Assembly: GCA_963920705.1 (NCBI GenBank)
Contig: OY987234.1
Span: 19,301,794-19,365,793 of the forward strand
From: Odiellus spinosus
Taxonomy: Eukaryota; Arthropoda; Arachnida; Opiliones; Phalangiidae
Direction of reading: 5' to 3'
DNA: 64,000 nt
How positions within the stretch are numbered: the stretch's first letter is position 1; every line of letters begins with the position of its first letter. The notes beneath the pieces were generated by a model, which did no database searches, was not told the DNA's origin, and saw only the letters and a program-made list of their open reading frames with translations. A program made the translations under genes and the position numbers. Below, in pieces: positions 23,541-37,170 of the stretch.

Positions 23541-26500
23541 CCTGAAGTTACACGTTGAATATCTTAAAAAGCTCCCCCCCTTTTTTTTTATTTCTTTTTT
23601 TTTTTTTGCGGACATTCCCGAGTGTTTGGTTTTGGGATGATTTTCTTTTTAGCTTCTCTGTTCCGCACTCATCTTCTTCTAGGTCTCAAGTTCGTCTTAA
23701 ATTTCCTCGATATTGTTCATTTTCAATCGCCGAATAGGCTCGAAGGTGGAAGGAAAGGTTCAATTTCCTTATTTTACTATCTCAGTTACAAGGGGGATAT
23801 TTTTCTTTTTTAAACTCTTACTTTTCCATCACGAAGCTTCGCGGAAAACGTATCTCTTGATTGGTTAATTCCCTTTTTGATTGATAAAGATCACAATTAT
23901 TATAATTGTACGGATGCATTTAAAATATTTTAATACTATTAGCCTGATATATATAAATTATACACTTTAATTGCAGCACAATTAATAATGATTTATTCTT
24001 AATTAAATTTTGAACTTGACTTATTATAAAGTAGGTTTATTTTGGGACTATAAGTTTAAGCGTGAGTAAAACAATGATAATAGTTTTTTTAATCCTAGAT
24101 TGAAAACATATTTTTTTATAATAAATCATATTTGACTCTCGATAACTTATACCATAAGTGCATTAATTAAACCTAAGTATGTCATAAAGTCTATTCCTCA
24201 TGTGAAGAACCTTTTCCACTATACTAAGCGTCACATAATAGTGCCTATATCCTGTTCTCTTCCTTGATAAGTTATTGGCTTATAGTCTTAAGAGTATTTG
24301 CTTTTTCCTTTAAAAGTTTCGAGGCTACAGATCCCAAGTTTTCTGTGGATATTTTAGAGCAATCCAACTCTGTTATTGCGTGGTATATCTCTCGAGAGAT
24401 AGGTTTTTCTTTTTTTTACTTTACTTTTAGAGGAGGAAAAGGGGTATTATATCTCTAAGCCGCGTTCCTGCACTCTTTTACTTTTGCACTTATTTTTTGG
24501 ACGTTATGCCCCCTTTTTTTATTGCCCCCAAAACGGCCTCCTCGCTTTTACGGCTCTTAATTCTCCGCTTAGTATTTTTTTTTATCTTTTTCTATTGGTC
24601 CTATATATTCCTTTCGTCTTCTTCTGGTTTTATCCTCCATCATCCGATAGTCTGTTCCACTCGGAGTTGACCGTGACTTTAATATAGAGATCATCTAATT
24701 TTTAAGGCATTGTGAAAGCCTCGAATATAATTCTTTTCTATTGTAAACTTTCTATTGTTGGGATGGACTCTCTATCTGAGCGAATTAAATACCGAACACG
24801 TTTTTTTATATTTATATCAGTATATATTATAGGATAAAGGGAAAGGTATTTTTTTCTTCGGACTTCTATTTTTCAAATATAATTTAAGTGCACTCGTAAT
24901 AATCTGTAGATAACTCGGTTTTATACCGTCTTATTGTCTTATAATCGTGTTCATGGGGAGTTGGTAACTATTTTATTCGTCTATGAGGTTTAACTTTGAG
25001 CGCCAAGGGTTTGGAAGAGATCACTTCGTCCTCGTGTAACACCTTCAAAAATTATTTTGTCTGGGTTTACATGATAACGATGTAATACCTACCTTTTTAT
25101 TTGAACTTTTCGTTCAATCGAATGTTTGTCTGTAGGAATTTAATTTTTATTTTTGGTTCATTTTAAACATATTGGATATGTGAAACCAAAAGTCTAAACA
25201 ACGCCCCGTATAGCGTAACACTTTGAGCAAAGGTCCAGTTTAATTTAGAGGGGCTTTTGGTGAAACCTAAATCATTTCAACCGACCTTGTTTTATGTATT
25301 TAAAAAAAGGGAAGCTCTACGGAAATCTCTTTTAAACTCGATCACCCTATCTTATGGAAAAGAAAAAGAAGAAAAAAATATATATAAAATTGGTTTTTAC
25401 GCCATCCTTCCATCCAATCTTCGATAAAAGTATCGTTAAAGGCCAGTTGGGAAATTTTTCGCTGAATTTCCTTGAAAGTTTAGCCCCGCGTGGAAGAAAC
25501 TCTTCGGTTGAATTTAGACGTAACCCCATCCGTATATCTGGAAGAGCAGTTATAGTTTATTCCACAATGAGTTGTCAGCGCGTGTAAAGCCAGAGTTCCC
25601 TTCGATCTCTAATCCTAGAAGGTCTTATAGTCATATATGGGTGTTCAGCTTTGAATACGCGCTGAAAATTAAAACTGGGTTGAAACGATACCGATAACTT
25701 TTCTCTCTCTCTTTCTCGATCCTCTTCCGATCTTTTCCCAATAGCTTCTCCTCTCACTTTTATTGTTCCTTGCTTGGAAAAGAGGGGAAATTTATGCGCC
25801 ACACAATGGAGCTTATAGGCTTCTAAAAGCGGGTGTGGAAGAGGATTGCCTAAGTGACCTTTAAAGACTTACTAATTACGTCCGAAGATTCGATAGAGAG
25901 GACCTTTCTCCTCCCCAGCCTCTCTCTAGCTTAAATCGCGATCTCGGGTTATAGTGCCTGACCTAAGAAGAACTTCGTATCTCCGATAATATAGTCTGAA
26001 TGAATTTTCATCGCGTGGTGAATCTCGCGTCTCTTCATCCCTTCGCGATTGATTTCGTAATAACGCGATGGAACCCGCGACCCCGACCTTATAAACGAGC
26101 TGAAATCTCAAACTGTTTATGACTATAGGTTCTCCGTCCTGCATTGGCTTACACGCGAAAGAATTAAAGAGAAAAATGACTAGATGACTTCGGAATAATG
26201 CCGCGACGTCAAATTTAATCTTGTACCTCTTTATTTTCACGCTCCTCTTTCGATCTATTGTTTAAACTTATTTAATTGGGGAAATTGAAATGGCGATAAT
26301 GAACCACAAAATAAATTTCACGCACTTTTGATTTACATTCATTAAGTTTAAATATAAAATCACCTGTTTTTAATTAGCAATATTTTATTATCCCATCTTT
26401 GACATTGCTATGAATTAAATTATATTAAATTAAACCATAATATTACTAAAACAAAAGTGAAAAATTGAACATTTTGAGGTTTGGAGACGTTTAACCCATT

Positions 26501-29500
26501 CTGAACCCTTTCTGGTTCAATCAAGAGCCATTTATGGTTATAAGAAGAATTTTTGAACCTTATTAGGGTGAAATTTGGTTCTAGTATAGCTACAAAGTAC
26601 GTGTCATGTGAAAGTAATAGACTTCCTCCATGCCAAAGCGCACCAATATGTATTGCCAATACGTTTGCGAGTTTTCATCTAAGTTTTCTTAGAAGCAAAG
26701 CTTTTTAAGCGCTGCATGCAATGTCCTCCATATTTCTATAACAGAGTAGAAATTGCAGGGTGTGGTCCATTTCTGTTATCTCTCGGATAAATCGCGATCT
26801 ATTAAATTGGCTTCCGTGCATCTTTCCTAAAGAGAACCCTATAAAGTTACTTTCACACGAGACGCCTGTTTTCAAAATGTTTTTGAATGTCCAATGATCA
26901 AAGATTTCCACGATTGAACATTCCAGAACAGTTTAAGAGTTTCAAAAGTCTCTAGTTGAAACTGTATATTTTTATTTAAAATTATATATGACGACATCAT
27001 GTTGACCAAGAAGTGTTCACAGACTTGGTCAACCTTCTAATAGGGGAGACACTAAAACAGCACTTCAATGACTAGTGTTAGAACTTGCAGTTCAATTTAT
27101 TCAACTTATTATGTTCTTATTAAAAAATAATCATTGTAAAATATGTCAGTTAGATAATTATAATGAATTATGTACGACTCAATTAATATCATAATGTTTT
27201 CCGTATTTTCACTCGAAAAATGAGCGTAAATATTTGAAGATATATACGGTATTACTATTGATGTATATTTATATACCTCGTTCGATGATAATTAGGCTCA
27301 TTAGAGGCCGAATTGTTTCCTATTTACTCTTGGCGGTGGGTCGCGAATTAATCATCTGGCGGGCGGGCTAGATTTGAAAGATATTATTGGGGGCTATTCC
27401 TCCTCCCTCGCAATTTATTCCCCTATCCAATCCTTGTTTATAATAGTTGATGGGGGGGATGGAAAGGCTGCATTCAAGAAGGTTTTGATTAATCGTTTTC
27501 AGCAAATGCAATAAGTCCCTCTTAACAAGCTGCCTAGTTCGTTTCTCCCTCTTAAATCCCGATTATTCTTTGTATTAAGTCTTCGCCCGCGGGGGAAAAC
27601 TAGCAACTGCTTCGAAAACATCAGTCTTGGGGAAACTCGAGAATTGTATGTTCTTGGGATCAACCCTAGTTCTTTTCAATCGTACGGTTTTTTTTTTTTA
27701 CCACCCTGCACGTATCATTCGAGTCTTTATTTGTATGAAATCCAGTTTAGAAAGGTTCGTGGCTTTGTACTCAAGTTGGTTATTAGCGAAACGGGGATGA
27801 TCCAACACTGTTACTGCGCATGATCTGAACGAATATACCTTAGGAGACGTTCATACTTAAGGCAAATCGGTTCTCTGGTTCGAACGCTAGTTCACCATAG
27901 CCAAGGCTTAGCTTCGTTTGCCCAGAATTTGAAAATTACGCATATTTATCTAAATCCAATTAGTTAATCAATACTTAGTTATTTTTGACATGATTTTAAG
28001 ATTTGTCTTTTATTTTTAATAAATGCTAATTCTTTATTTTAAGTTAAACGTAATTCATATACTTGTTTTTGCTCGATATATAGTAGACGTCTTGCTTCAT
28101 AAATACAAATTAGGTAACTTGTGATTGATTGCTTTTTTTTTTTTCCTTCCGAGAGCTAGGCCTAACGCGCGAGTCTAATAACTTGGCAATGGTTTTTACT
28201 TGTCGTAGAACGAAATGATTTTATCAAAGAGTTTGTCATTGGGAGTTGGGATCGATATTCTTACCGGAAAAAATAACTACAAAGAAAGGTAAAAGAGAAG
28301 GAAGAGGGTGGAGAAAAAGGGAATAAATGGTGCTTGGTGGCAGTCATCAGTTCTGATTTCTTTTTCCGTTTCGCTAGAAAGCGCGCCATTTTCGTAATTG
28401 ACTTCTCTATACCTTTTCTCTTTTCTTCGATTTGGCGCGTAACTTCTTTCCTTCTTCGCTTCTATCTATAGTCCATCCTAATCCGAAATAACAGCGCTAT
28501 AAAGCCTAACGTCCTTGCAAACGCTAAGGTACCTGGAACGAACTTATAATGGGTTAGCTTTTGTATCTATTGTATCTTTGTGTTGAACTTTTTTTCGATA
28601 TATTTCGAAACTGCAAATGAAGAATGAATGCTTATTTTTACCTTACATTTCCTCCCCGAAATTTTGCTTTTTGATTTATTCTGTATTGAATTGTGGCAAC
28701 TAGTGTAAATTTCACCTTGATTTAACAATACGTACTAAGCTAGGCTTCTTGTGACTCCAATTATTTCTGTTTTATTATGTATCAAGTAAAGAGGGTCTAG
28801 ATTTGAGTGCGCTGTCAAAATAAGGTAAAATTTATGTCATGTACGATTTATTCGAGTTAATGCGTACAGAACTAAAGGGTGTGAATTTACTTGGAGAGGT
28901 CATCTCCAGATTGGATTTTTTTTTCGAATGAATGATATAAATGTAACAATTTTTTCCAATCTAAATTTATACCTACCGTCTTTTTTTCCTTGTTTGAGTG
29001 AAGTATTATGGATTATATTTTTTTCCTTTTTACTAATATTAACACGTATACTGAAGTACTTTCACGTGAAAAACCGCTCCAAAGCAACCATATTAGGCTC
29101 CAGATGGAACCTGTGGGCTCTATAATAATCACGTCATCGTAGGGGATTTTTAATTGGCTCCTAAAATTTCTAATACATAGATTTTTTTAAATATTTTACT
29201 GAGATTAATTGAGGTACGAATTTTCCGAAAATGATAATAAATTAACCTTTGACCTTACACTTATTTATAACCTGAATTCCCATAGATAATTTTGCTTCTT
29301 TTAAAGGTTGATATCGAGCGAGCGTTGACTGAAATGAGTTCGTTATAAATATATCATTATAATCTGCTAATCCCATAGAGAACCCAGGGGGGGAAACCCC
29401 AACTCCAAATCACGAGGTCTTTGACTGCTCTTAAACTTTTCTCTATTAGAGTTTCGACTCAGTTCATTTAACGAATCCAATTCGTAATATCATTTTCGCC

Positions 29501-31425
29501 TTCGCGAAATAATAATATTTATAATCGAAAAGTTAGTTCTCTTTCTAAGGATTAATGTTTTAAATCCCACGATTTATTCGTCCAATTTCTCCCTAATTCT
29601 GATGTCTCTGTCGAATTGTAAGGGAACTATATATAAATATTCTTGAAAATTTAAAATATGGTCTGGGTATTAATTTGGGATTAAATTTGATAAAATGTTG
29701 GGTTAGATTATATTTAAATACAGGTTGCAAACTTAAAATTTCGTATTGGATATTGAAGGATTATAAGCTTATTTAATTATAATTAGTTGCCGATCTATTT
29801 TAAAGGGACGGAGGAATTATTTTATAATAATATCAAAGTTCAATTATCGTTTATCTTGATCTTTAAATTTTATCGAGGGGTTGATTGTACAAATCGATTT
29901 TCTTTAAAGTGATTACGTAACTGAGAACGACGTATTTAACATTACCAAAGGCAGTAATCAGTTATACTTATTCGTGTATATTCAGAAAATTAATTTACGT
30001 TTAGTAGCGTATACTTATCAGTTATTGGCAACCACCCCTGCTACGTTTCAGTGTTTTGGACTCTTCCTCGAGATTTTAAGTCGTATCGGTATGTTTGGAA
30101 TTCAGGCGGTTGTTCTACGCAATATGGTTTTCCTTCCATACTCCAATAATTAGGCTAAATGCAGCCGATTTTGTGTCTAACAAAGTTTGCAATAATTTCT
30201 TTTCTGGCACAAGTTATACGAACTTTTGCTTTCACTATACCTTTAAAATGAAAGGCAGTTATTAGTGAAAATATATAGAGCGTGCGCGTCTTGAATTCAA
30301 CCATCCGCGAAAATCGTCATTAGAATCATCTAAAACGGGTAATAGGAGCAGCTAGGACGTCAGGACCCCATGCGGCCCCCGTTTCTCAGTCTATTATAAA
30401 CGCGGATTGCTGCATTTGAAGTCTATATTATAATATACGCCAGATGAGAGTATAACGTTTTCCCTCTGATGATTCCGTCTTCTTCCACTATCCCTATATA
30501 CCCAATTAGTCGGTCGTTCTAAAAATTTAAATATTTTCAAATTGGACCCGTCCTAGCTCCATTAGAATTTGCCTCGCAACGCGGCATCCAATTCATTAGT
30601 GATTCCTTGTCTTCATTAAGAACTTCTAACCCTCTCTTCTCCGTTTCACTCCTTTAGATCTCGTTTATGAAATATATCTACCTTTTTAAAGGGATCGTGA
30701 AATAAATTATTTTAATTGGATTATTTACTCGTTAATGTCTTAAAGCACGGAATTTAATTAAAAAAATACACTTACCCTTGAGCCTGTTTATGGTCCATGG
30801 ATATGAAAGGCTTCATCCAATTAGCGTAGGTTAAAACTACCGTAAATCTTATTTTCGAGTGAATGTTTCGATTTTTTTTTTTTTTGAAGCAGTACTAACT
30901 AACGTTTTGATAAAGATATATTAATTCCAATTTTTACATTTCATAATCCCATTACAGTTTAGAAGCAACGTTTATTCTACCTCATTAAATATGTAATTTT
31001 AAAGTTTTAAATTCATATTTAGAATAATTACGCGTGCCTTTAAAACAGTATGTGTTGACCTAGTTTTTAAAATGTTTACCAACGTTTTGGGTACTAGAAT
31101 TACTTATCGATAAGTCAGAACTGCTGTTTTTTTTTTGGGTCTTCTTAGCTTAGATGGACTTCCGGTTAAGTCACTCTGGATTGTTAATGATTTCCGGAAA
31201 GTCTTCTCCGACTGTTTCGAAAAATAACAAAAAAAAACGCGTGAAAAAAAAACTATTGTCTAAAGCTTTTGCGTCATTAATCTTAAATGACTGATGCGAT
31301 TCGAAATTAATTCTAAAACGAATAGTGCAACCTTATAAAAGAAAATCCAAAATATATTTTAAGTACTTTTATTCCGAGCTAAGCCTAATTCGCATATTAA
31401 AAAATATCATAAAATAAAATTAGAC
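23541..31425. other. Long gene-free stretch
   Basis: Nearly 8 kb without a recognised gene or MITE copy. Short open frames (for example 23555-23737, 24484-24687, 25354-25587, 25926-26240 minus, 28928-29125) lack domains, and several overlap frames on the other strand or are dominated by T-rich low complexity. A perfect 10-bp hairpin lies at 27001-27033 (listed). The word GAGCTAAGCCTAATTC occurs at 31376-31391. The left TSD of B4 is at 31419-31425. Confidence 0.45.
27001..27033. repeat. Short perfect hairpin, 10-bp stem
   Basis: GTTGACCAAG and CTTGGTCAAC form a perfect 10-bp stem around a 13-base loop. It is too short to be a microRNA precursor by itself. It may be a chance palindrome or the core of a worn element. 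No duplication of flanking bases was seen. Confidence 0.5.
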
Positions 31426-31763
31426 CAGAAGTAGATGAAACCCTCCTTTGAAGTCTACTTCTCTAATGTTCGATATAGCGCTCCTCTCTGTATGGGTAAA
31501 ATTCCCAATTTTAAGAGATCGGAGGGGTCCTAATTCATGCCCCCTTGTCTACGGAAAATTGTAAATTCTCTCTCTCCACAAACGACGACGCTTTTTTGAC
31601 GAACTCCAAGGCTGCTAGAGATATTCGCTCGACAAACTCCCGCTCCGAAAATATCTACCGTTAGGAGGCTTACGAATCGCGCTTTTTGAAACTAACCCGT
31701 ACAGAGAGGTGTAGACAAGACCAGGGAGTAATAGACTTCAAAGGAGGGTTTCATCAGCTTCTG
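31426..31763 (-). mobile_element. Family B MITE, copy B4, 7-bp TSD
   Basis: A 338-bp copy in inverse orientation: left end CAGAAGTAGATG, right end CATCAGCTTCTG. It is flanked by ATTAGAC (31419-31425) and ATTAGAT (31764-31770), a 7-bp duplication with one mismatch. Point changes include AATGTTCGATATAGC for AATGTTCCATATAGC and CATCAGC for CATCGGC at the right end. More substitutions together with a mutated TSD suggest it is somewhat older than B1, B2 and B5. Confidence 0.93.
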
Positions 31764-34700
31764 ATTAGATATATCACTTGAATTAAAAATCATCAATTAT
31801 ATTTATTTTTCAGTCTTATCGATTGATATTTTGAAATAAATATTAAGTCCTTTATATGCAGGCCTCTTTTAGGGTTATTAAACCGCAGGGTGATAGGTCA
31901 AAGGTTATAAACTTATGGGACTTTATACTTCTGACGATTGTTATTTATATTCTGTTCCATTGTTCGCCATTTATGTTCTTTTAGTCCCGGGAATAAATCT
32001 ATCTTGGATTATAAGATTGAGTGCACGATTTAAGGGTAGTTTAAGCCTATTTTTACGATATATACGCGTAAGATATCCAATAAAAATCCGCTTACGGGAT
32101 CATTGGCCGAATTAAATATAAACGTTGCTTCATCTTTTTTCGGAAATAAAATATTTTATTCGAAACTAAAATAGCGGAAACTTGTAGGCTCTACGTATAA
32201 GGGTTATAAGATATATATAAAATAGGGTTAGCTTGGTGGGAAGTCGAAATATGTATTGTAGTAATCAGTTTGAGATTTCTGTACGTGTAAAAGCTAACTT
32301 GAACCCTAGCGAGTTAGACCAAATCGTATAGAGTGTGCTGCAAATTCCGACTGATTTTACAATAAATCCGGCTTTGGTCGGGAACGTAGGCGAGGCTTAA
32401 GGTGCGAGGGTAAAATGTATAAGAGGAGTATTGCGGTTTCGCGTGCTTTTCCTTATAACGCGGTGGTGAAAAATGAGTTCTTGCCCTTTGAAGCGAACTA
32501 TGGCGTGCGGTCCCGGAAAACAGGACCCCCTCTCTCTCTATATATATACCACCACCAGCACCCCGCTTCCAACTTTACTTCCACCTCAAAAACTTCCTCC
32601 TCCAACCCAATCGGAACGGGACTGCGGTTCGGGAAATTAAAGCCGACGCGTAACCGAAATTCCATCTCGATTCTCCGGTCCGTTCTCTCCGCTCGAATTT
32701 TCTTTTCTCAATCTAGCAGCTTGCCACCCATACCCGCTTCTTCTGACCACCTCCTTCTTCCTGAAAACCTTTGCCTTTCAGAAAAGAAAACTACAGTTAT
32801 AGAAATAGTTTAAGGTTTCAGTACGTATGACGCTAAGATCCTTCGCTGATTCGCTGAAACTACAAATAGAAACAAAAGACTCTTAGTTTTTTCGCGTGTT
32901 GAAAACTTGAACTGATTGCGAAAGCGAAGACCATTCGCGTTGTTTAAGGTAACAAAGATTGTGTTAGAGGTAGGAAAGTAGTAGGCAATCTGGTCTATGA
33001 AATATGAATGACCTTTAGATTGGACGCGTTGCGAGGTACAAGTAGTTAGAACGAACGAAGAAGAGGGAAACGAAGGAAACGTCCTAAGGGAGAAGTTTTA
33101 ATCCTATTTTTGTTTCATATACGCCAGCTTTTTGACTTTTATTAACTTTTCGGTACCGTTACATTACCACCCGCTGTTGGGTGTGGTCACTCGAGAAGGC
33201 TCGACTTATAAGTCTAGCCTGAAACGAAATTTTATATATCGTGTTATCCTTTTTGTTTTTTTCTCTCTTTGTCGCAATCTGACGAGTGACGACACTTTGC
33301 CACACAAATTCGATATTTTTTTTGTTTTTGGGTTTATACGCGTGTGTTTTAGTCGTGTCCCCCGAGGGACCAGAGGTCCGACATTTATGGCGTCTAGAAT
33401 GAACCAGAGTACGCGATTTTTCCCAAATCTTGTCTTGTCGCGTAGGGATTTTGGGGTTTTAATGGGCATCGTAAGATTCGGGATTTTTGTACTAGGGGAA
33501 TTTAACTGTCTTCATTTTCGTTTCTTTTCGCATTAATGACACTTTTGAAGTGGTCGTACGTAGCGTTGATTGTTCTAAAAGGGGAAACATCTAGAGAAAG
33601 GGACTGTAAACTGTTCAAACCTATCTTAGGTCAGGTTCTGATGGGTTCTAAGAAAGCTCAAATTGCGAGAGGTTGTTCGCTAAAATAATTACGTAACTCA
33701 GTACGTATTTAGCTGTAAAGTTAGGTTTAGCACGACGCGCTGGTCCTTATTTGATTGTTTTTACTGAAAGAACGGTATCACGAATATTGTTGATTGAAAA
33801 AAGGCTGTTTCGTGACAGATTTCAATCAGTGCCAGACAGATTTTGACGTATACGGTGATATATATATCAAAATTTGGTGATCAGAGGCTGGTCATTTTTC
33901 AAATAAGGACAGCCCCGGTGTAATTTGGCTTTCGAAATGACGCGTGTGAAAATAATGGTTTCCCAATATTCATACAAATGTCAGAATTACTTAGTGAGTA
34001 CATTGATCCAAACGTCCCTTCTCCTTCTATACAATTGCGTTACTATCTTTGGGTATCATAATTAATAGACACAAATTAAGATAATTTTATAACGTTCGTG
34101 TTATTAAGTTTGCCAAATCAATCAATTTAGAACCATTTAATAGAATTAAGGGATACATTATTTTAAACCTTTCTTAAATCAATTGTATCTTTTCCCGCCA
34201 TTCTCCTAATTTCTGGTTTACCGCAATTACCAACAAGAAATATGAGAAATGCACCAAGAACCAATAGAAGTCCACAATAATATTGAAAAAAAAGTTACGC
34301 AGGTGCCATGATACAATTCAGAATGGTAATTTTACCAAGGCTTAACTGCGCCTTCTGTATTTTCAATATTCGATAAAATGGAATCTCAGGGGTCAAATTT
34401 TAGTGAGGGGAAAGGTTGCCAACATGGTACCAGATATGAGTTATTGGTGTCTTGTACTGAACGCTCTCGAAATAAGAGTACGTTATTCTCAACGAACATA
34501 ATATCAATTTTATGATTCTATAAATAGACAATTCCTGCATGTGAAAGCCTTTTTAAGAAAAAAAAAAAAAAAAAAAAAAAAAATTACATTTATCATTTTT
34601 AATAAAAGGGCTCGCTATAGAAATGAGTTTTTAATTATTCACTCGTCCTATCTTACCCGTAAGTTGCGACTTAAAACCTCCCTTTTTACTAATGATTTTT

Positions 34701-34945
34701 TTTTTTAATATTTAGTCGGTATTACACGGGAAATTTACTACTTCACTGCGTAATTTAAGAGAGTATACTGGATATTTTCTGGGTTAAAAATTTTAAGAAG
34801 CGTATGGAATACTAATGCTTAAGTTGCAATGGTATTGCGATGGAACACGGTAAAACTCTTTCTGAAATATTAAATCATAAAAAAATAAGCAGAAATAGAT
34901 ATAATTTATTTACAAGAATGACGAATTTACTTTTACGACTATGGG
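31764..34945. other. Gene-free stretch with less AT-rich centre
   Basis: No supportable gene. Between about 32400 and 33540 the sequence is less AT-rich and holds two open frames, 32415-32813 (132 codons, begins ATG) and 33132-33536 (134 codons, begins at a TTG). Neither has a domain I recognise, and the second is overlapped by an 87-codon frame on the minus strand (33206-33469). A 26-base A run lies at 34558-34583. This is one of the more plausible places to look for exons or a promoter using transcript data. The left TSD of B5 is at 34939-34945. Confidence 0.4.
34558..34583 (+). repeat. Poly(A) run, 26 bases
   Basis: An uninterrupted A run. It could be the tail of a retroposed sequence, but no recognisable SINE or LINE body lies upstream and no flanking duplication was found. 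A simple homopolymer expansion is equally likely. Confidence 0.7.
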
Positions 34946-35282
34946 CAGAAGCCGATGAAACCCTCCTTTGAAGTCTATTACTCCCGGGTCTTGTCTACCC
35001 CTCTCTGTATGGGTTAGTTTCAAAAAGCGCGATTCGTACACCTCCTAACGGTAGATATTTTCGGAGCGGGAGTTCGTCGAGCGAATATCTCTAGCAACCT
35101 TGGAGTTCGTCAAAAAAACGTCGTCGTTTGTGGAGAGAGAGAATTTCCAATTTTCCGTAGACAGCGGGTATGAAGTAGAACCCCTCCGATCTCGTAAAAT
35201 TGGGAATTTTACCCATACAGAGAGGAGCGCTATATCAAACATTAGAGTAGTAGACTTCAAAGGAGGGTTTCATCTACTTCTG
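34946..35282 (+). mobile_element. Family B MITE, copy B5, 7-bp TSD
   Basis: A 337-bp copy in the same orientation as B1. It is flanked by a perfect 7-bp duplication CTATGGG (34939-34945 and 35283-35289). Differences from B1 are scattered substitutions such as GACAGCGGG for GACAGGGGG and ATATCAAAC for ATATGGAAC. Open frames on both strands through the element (35045-35260 minus, 35100-35294 plus) match those in other copies and are by-products of the repeat. Confidence 0.95.
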
Positions 35283-36611
35283 CTATGGGTATAATTTTAC
35301 AAAATAGCTTGTGTGGACTACTTAACATTGTATATCAATTCGCTCCAACCTTTCTCATTTTGTTAATGTCGCGTGTAAAGTTTAGCCTTATCTACTGACA
35401 GACAGTATATAGATTATAATGTATTTTAATATATATTTATATATGAAATTAAATTTATTTCGGCAGTTCGAGCCAAACTCCTAATGGAATAGTCTAGACT
35501 ATCTTTACGTCCATAAAATACTCTTTAATATTAAATATAATTCTATTCAATAGAACTATCTGAAACTGAGGAGTTTTAGTACAAGAGATTCCTATATTAA
35601 AAAAGTAGTCTGCTTTAAATCATTTTTGCCAGATATTTAAGGTTTTTCTAGTGAATTTTCCAGAAATTTCCATACGCGCAAGGAACCATTTTGTCCTCTC
35701 AGGTTTAAAAATAGACAGAGACGTTAGGTTTTAGCGTTGTTTTACTACTCATTAGCCTAATTAAAAATAAATCCATAATTCCCTGATTTTTTTTCGAAGA
35801 ATTTTGAATTTTCCGGATATTTCCCTTTTCCAGGATCCCCTTATCATAGGTTGCTAACACAAGCATCGCGTGTAAAAAACTAAAATACGACCCTTCATGC
35901 TCTTCAAAATAGTTTCTTAGTACATTATCCTTATTGAAATATCAAAAACTCCGAAACTAGTTTGTTTGCAATGAGGTATAACATTATGTATCAATCCGCG
36001 TTATATTAAGGCTATTTTGCAGGCTTATCATGTCCAAGTGATATAAAGAACTCCCCTTTGTGTGTATATATAAAATCCTTATAATCACCGTCCTTTGACC
36101 AAATTGGAAAAACTTAGACGTAAGACTCTATGGATATGTTCGTCGAAATGACCCTCGGTTTGGAAATTCGTATTCAGTCTTAGAAAAAGTAGTAATTCCT
36201 GTATGAAAATCAATTTTTTTTCTGGGAAAAGTTAGAATCTAGAGGTTGCGAGGAAGTATAAGACCCTTCTCCATTACTATATGGTATAATAACGGGACAT
36301 CGAGTGCTGTTTTTAAGCGCCTAGCTATAACCATCGAAGACTAATTGGCAATTTGTTGACTTTGGCAGAGCAGATATCCAATCTCCCCTCTCCATATAGT
36401 CAAAATCATTTTAAGATATCAGCGCGTATAAAGGTAATACTCCTTCATCTTTCTTACGAAACGAAATCATAGAGATTAAAGGTATTCTATACGCTAGTAC
36501 GCGTTGAAAACTCTAACTTAATTATATGTGGCTTTATAACTCTGCCCTTTCACCACGCGGAGTTAGGATGGAATATTGGGTCGTAAAAGTAGTTCTCTTC
36601 TCCTAAATACA
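35283..36611. other. Gene-free stretch
   Basis: AT-rich sequence with no gene. Motif H is present at 35322-35356 and 35977-36000 (see finding). The region leads into the 129-bp tandem array. Confidence 0.45.
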
Positions 36612-37170
36612 TTTCTTACGTTTGACCTTTATGGGGCAATGAAGGGATATTGGGGGGAGATTAGAAATACCCGTTTGTAACGAAATATGATAATCAACCC
36701 AGTCCCACTTTGATACAATTACTTCAAATGCGTCTAACAATTTTTCTCTTTAATAATATGTTTGACTCTTTTGAGCTAACGGTGGAGAAATGGATCGAAG
36801 TTAGATACTAACCTATGGAAATACATCCTCTTACACTTTGATACGATTACTACATATAAGTCAAACAAATTATCTCTAATATGAGTATGTTTAACTTATT
36901 TAAGTTAACGGAGGATGAAGGGGCAAGTTAGAAATACACGTTTGGCTCTAAGATAGTTGTTACAGTTTCATAATATTACCACAAATAAGTCCAACCAAAA
37001 CTCTGTTTTCTTTCAATATGTTTAACCTTTTAGAGCCAATCAAGGTAGTATTTAGGGAAATTTGAAATATTCTGTACGCTCTCTACGACCCAAAATAAGT
37101 CTAGCATCTTCTCCATAGATACGTCTAACTTATTTGAACTATTGAAATTATATTGGGGAGAATAAGGGAA
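36612..37170. repeat. Degenerate minisatellite, unit about 129 bp, about 4 units
   Basis: Successive units begin TTTGATACAATTACT (36709), TTTGATACGATTACT (36837) and TTTCATAATATTACC (36966), spacing 128 and 129 bases. Each is followed by related blocks: an ATAAGTC-AAC block, then ATGTTTAACTTATTT, then a TAACGGAGGA-like block, then GTTAGAAATACACGTTTG. A partial unit precedes the first (from about 36612) and a worn unit follows the third (from about 37085). The units differ at many positions, so the array is old. The minus frame 37030-37218 lies inside and is not a gene. Confidence 0.75.

Noticed and set aside
27001..27033. Rho-independent terminator or microRNA hairpin
   Set aside because: There is no T tract or bacterial context for a terminator, and a 10-bp stem is too short for a microRNA precursor.
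27875..27900. B-box-like GGTTCGAAC
   Set aside because: The base that should close the T stem does not pair, and no upstream tRNA elements are present.
34400..34583. Retroposon ending in a 26-base poly(A)
   Set aside because: No recognisable SINE or LINE body, internal promoter or flanking duplication was found.
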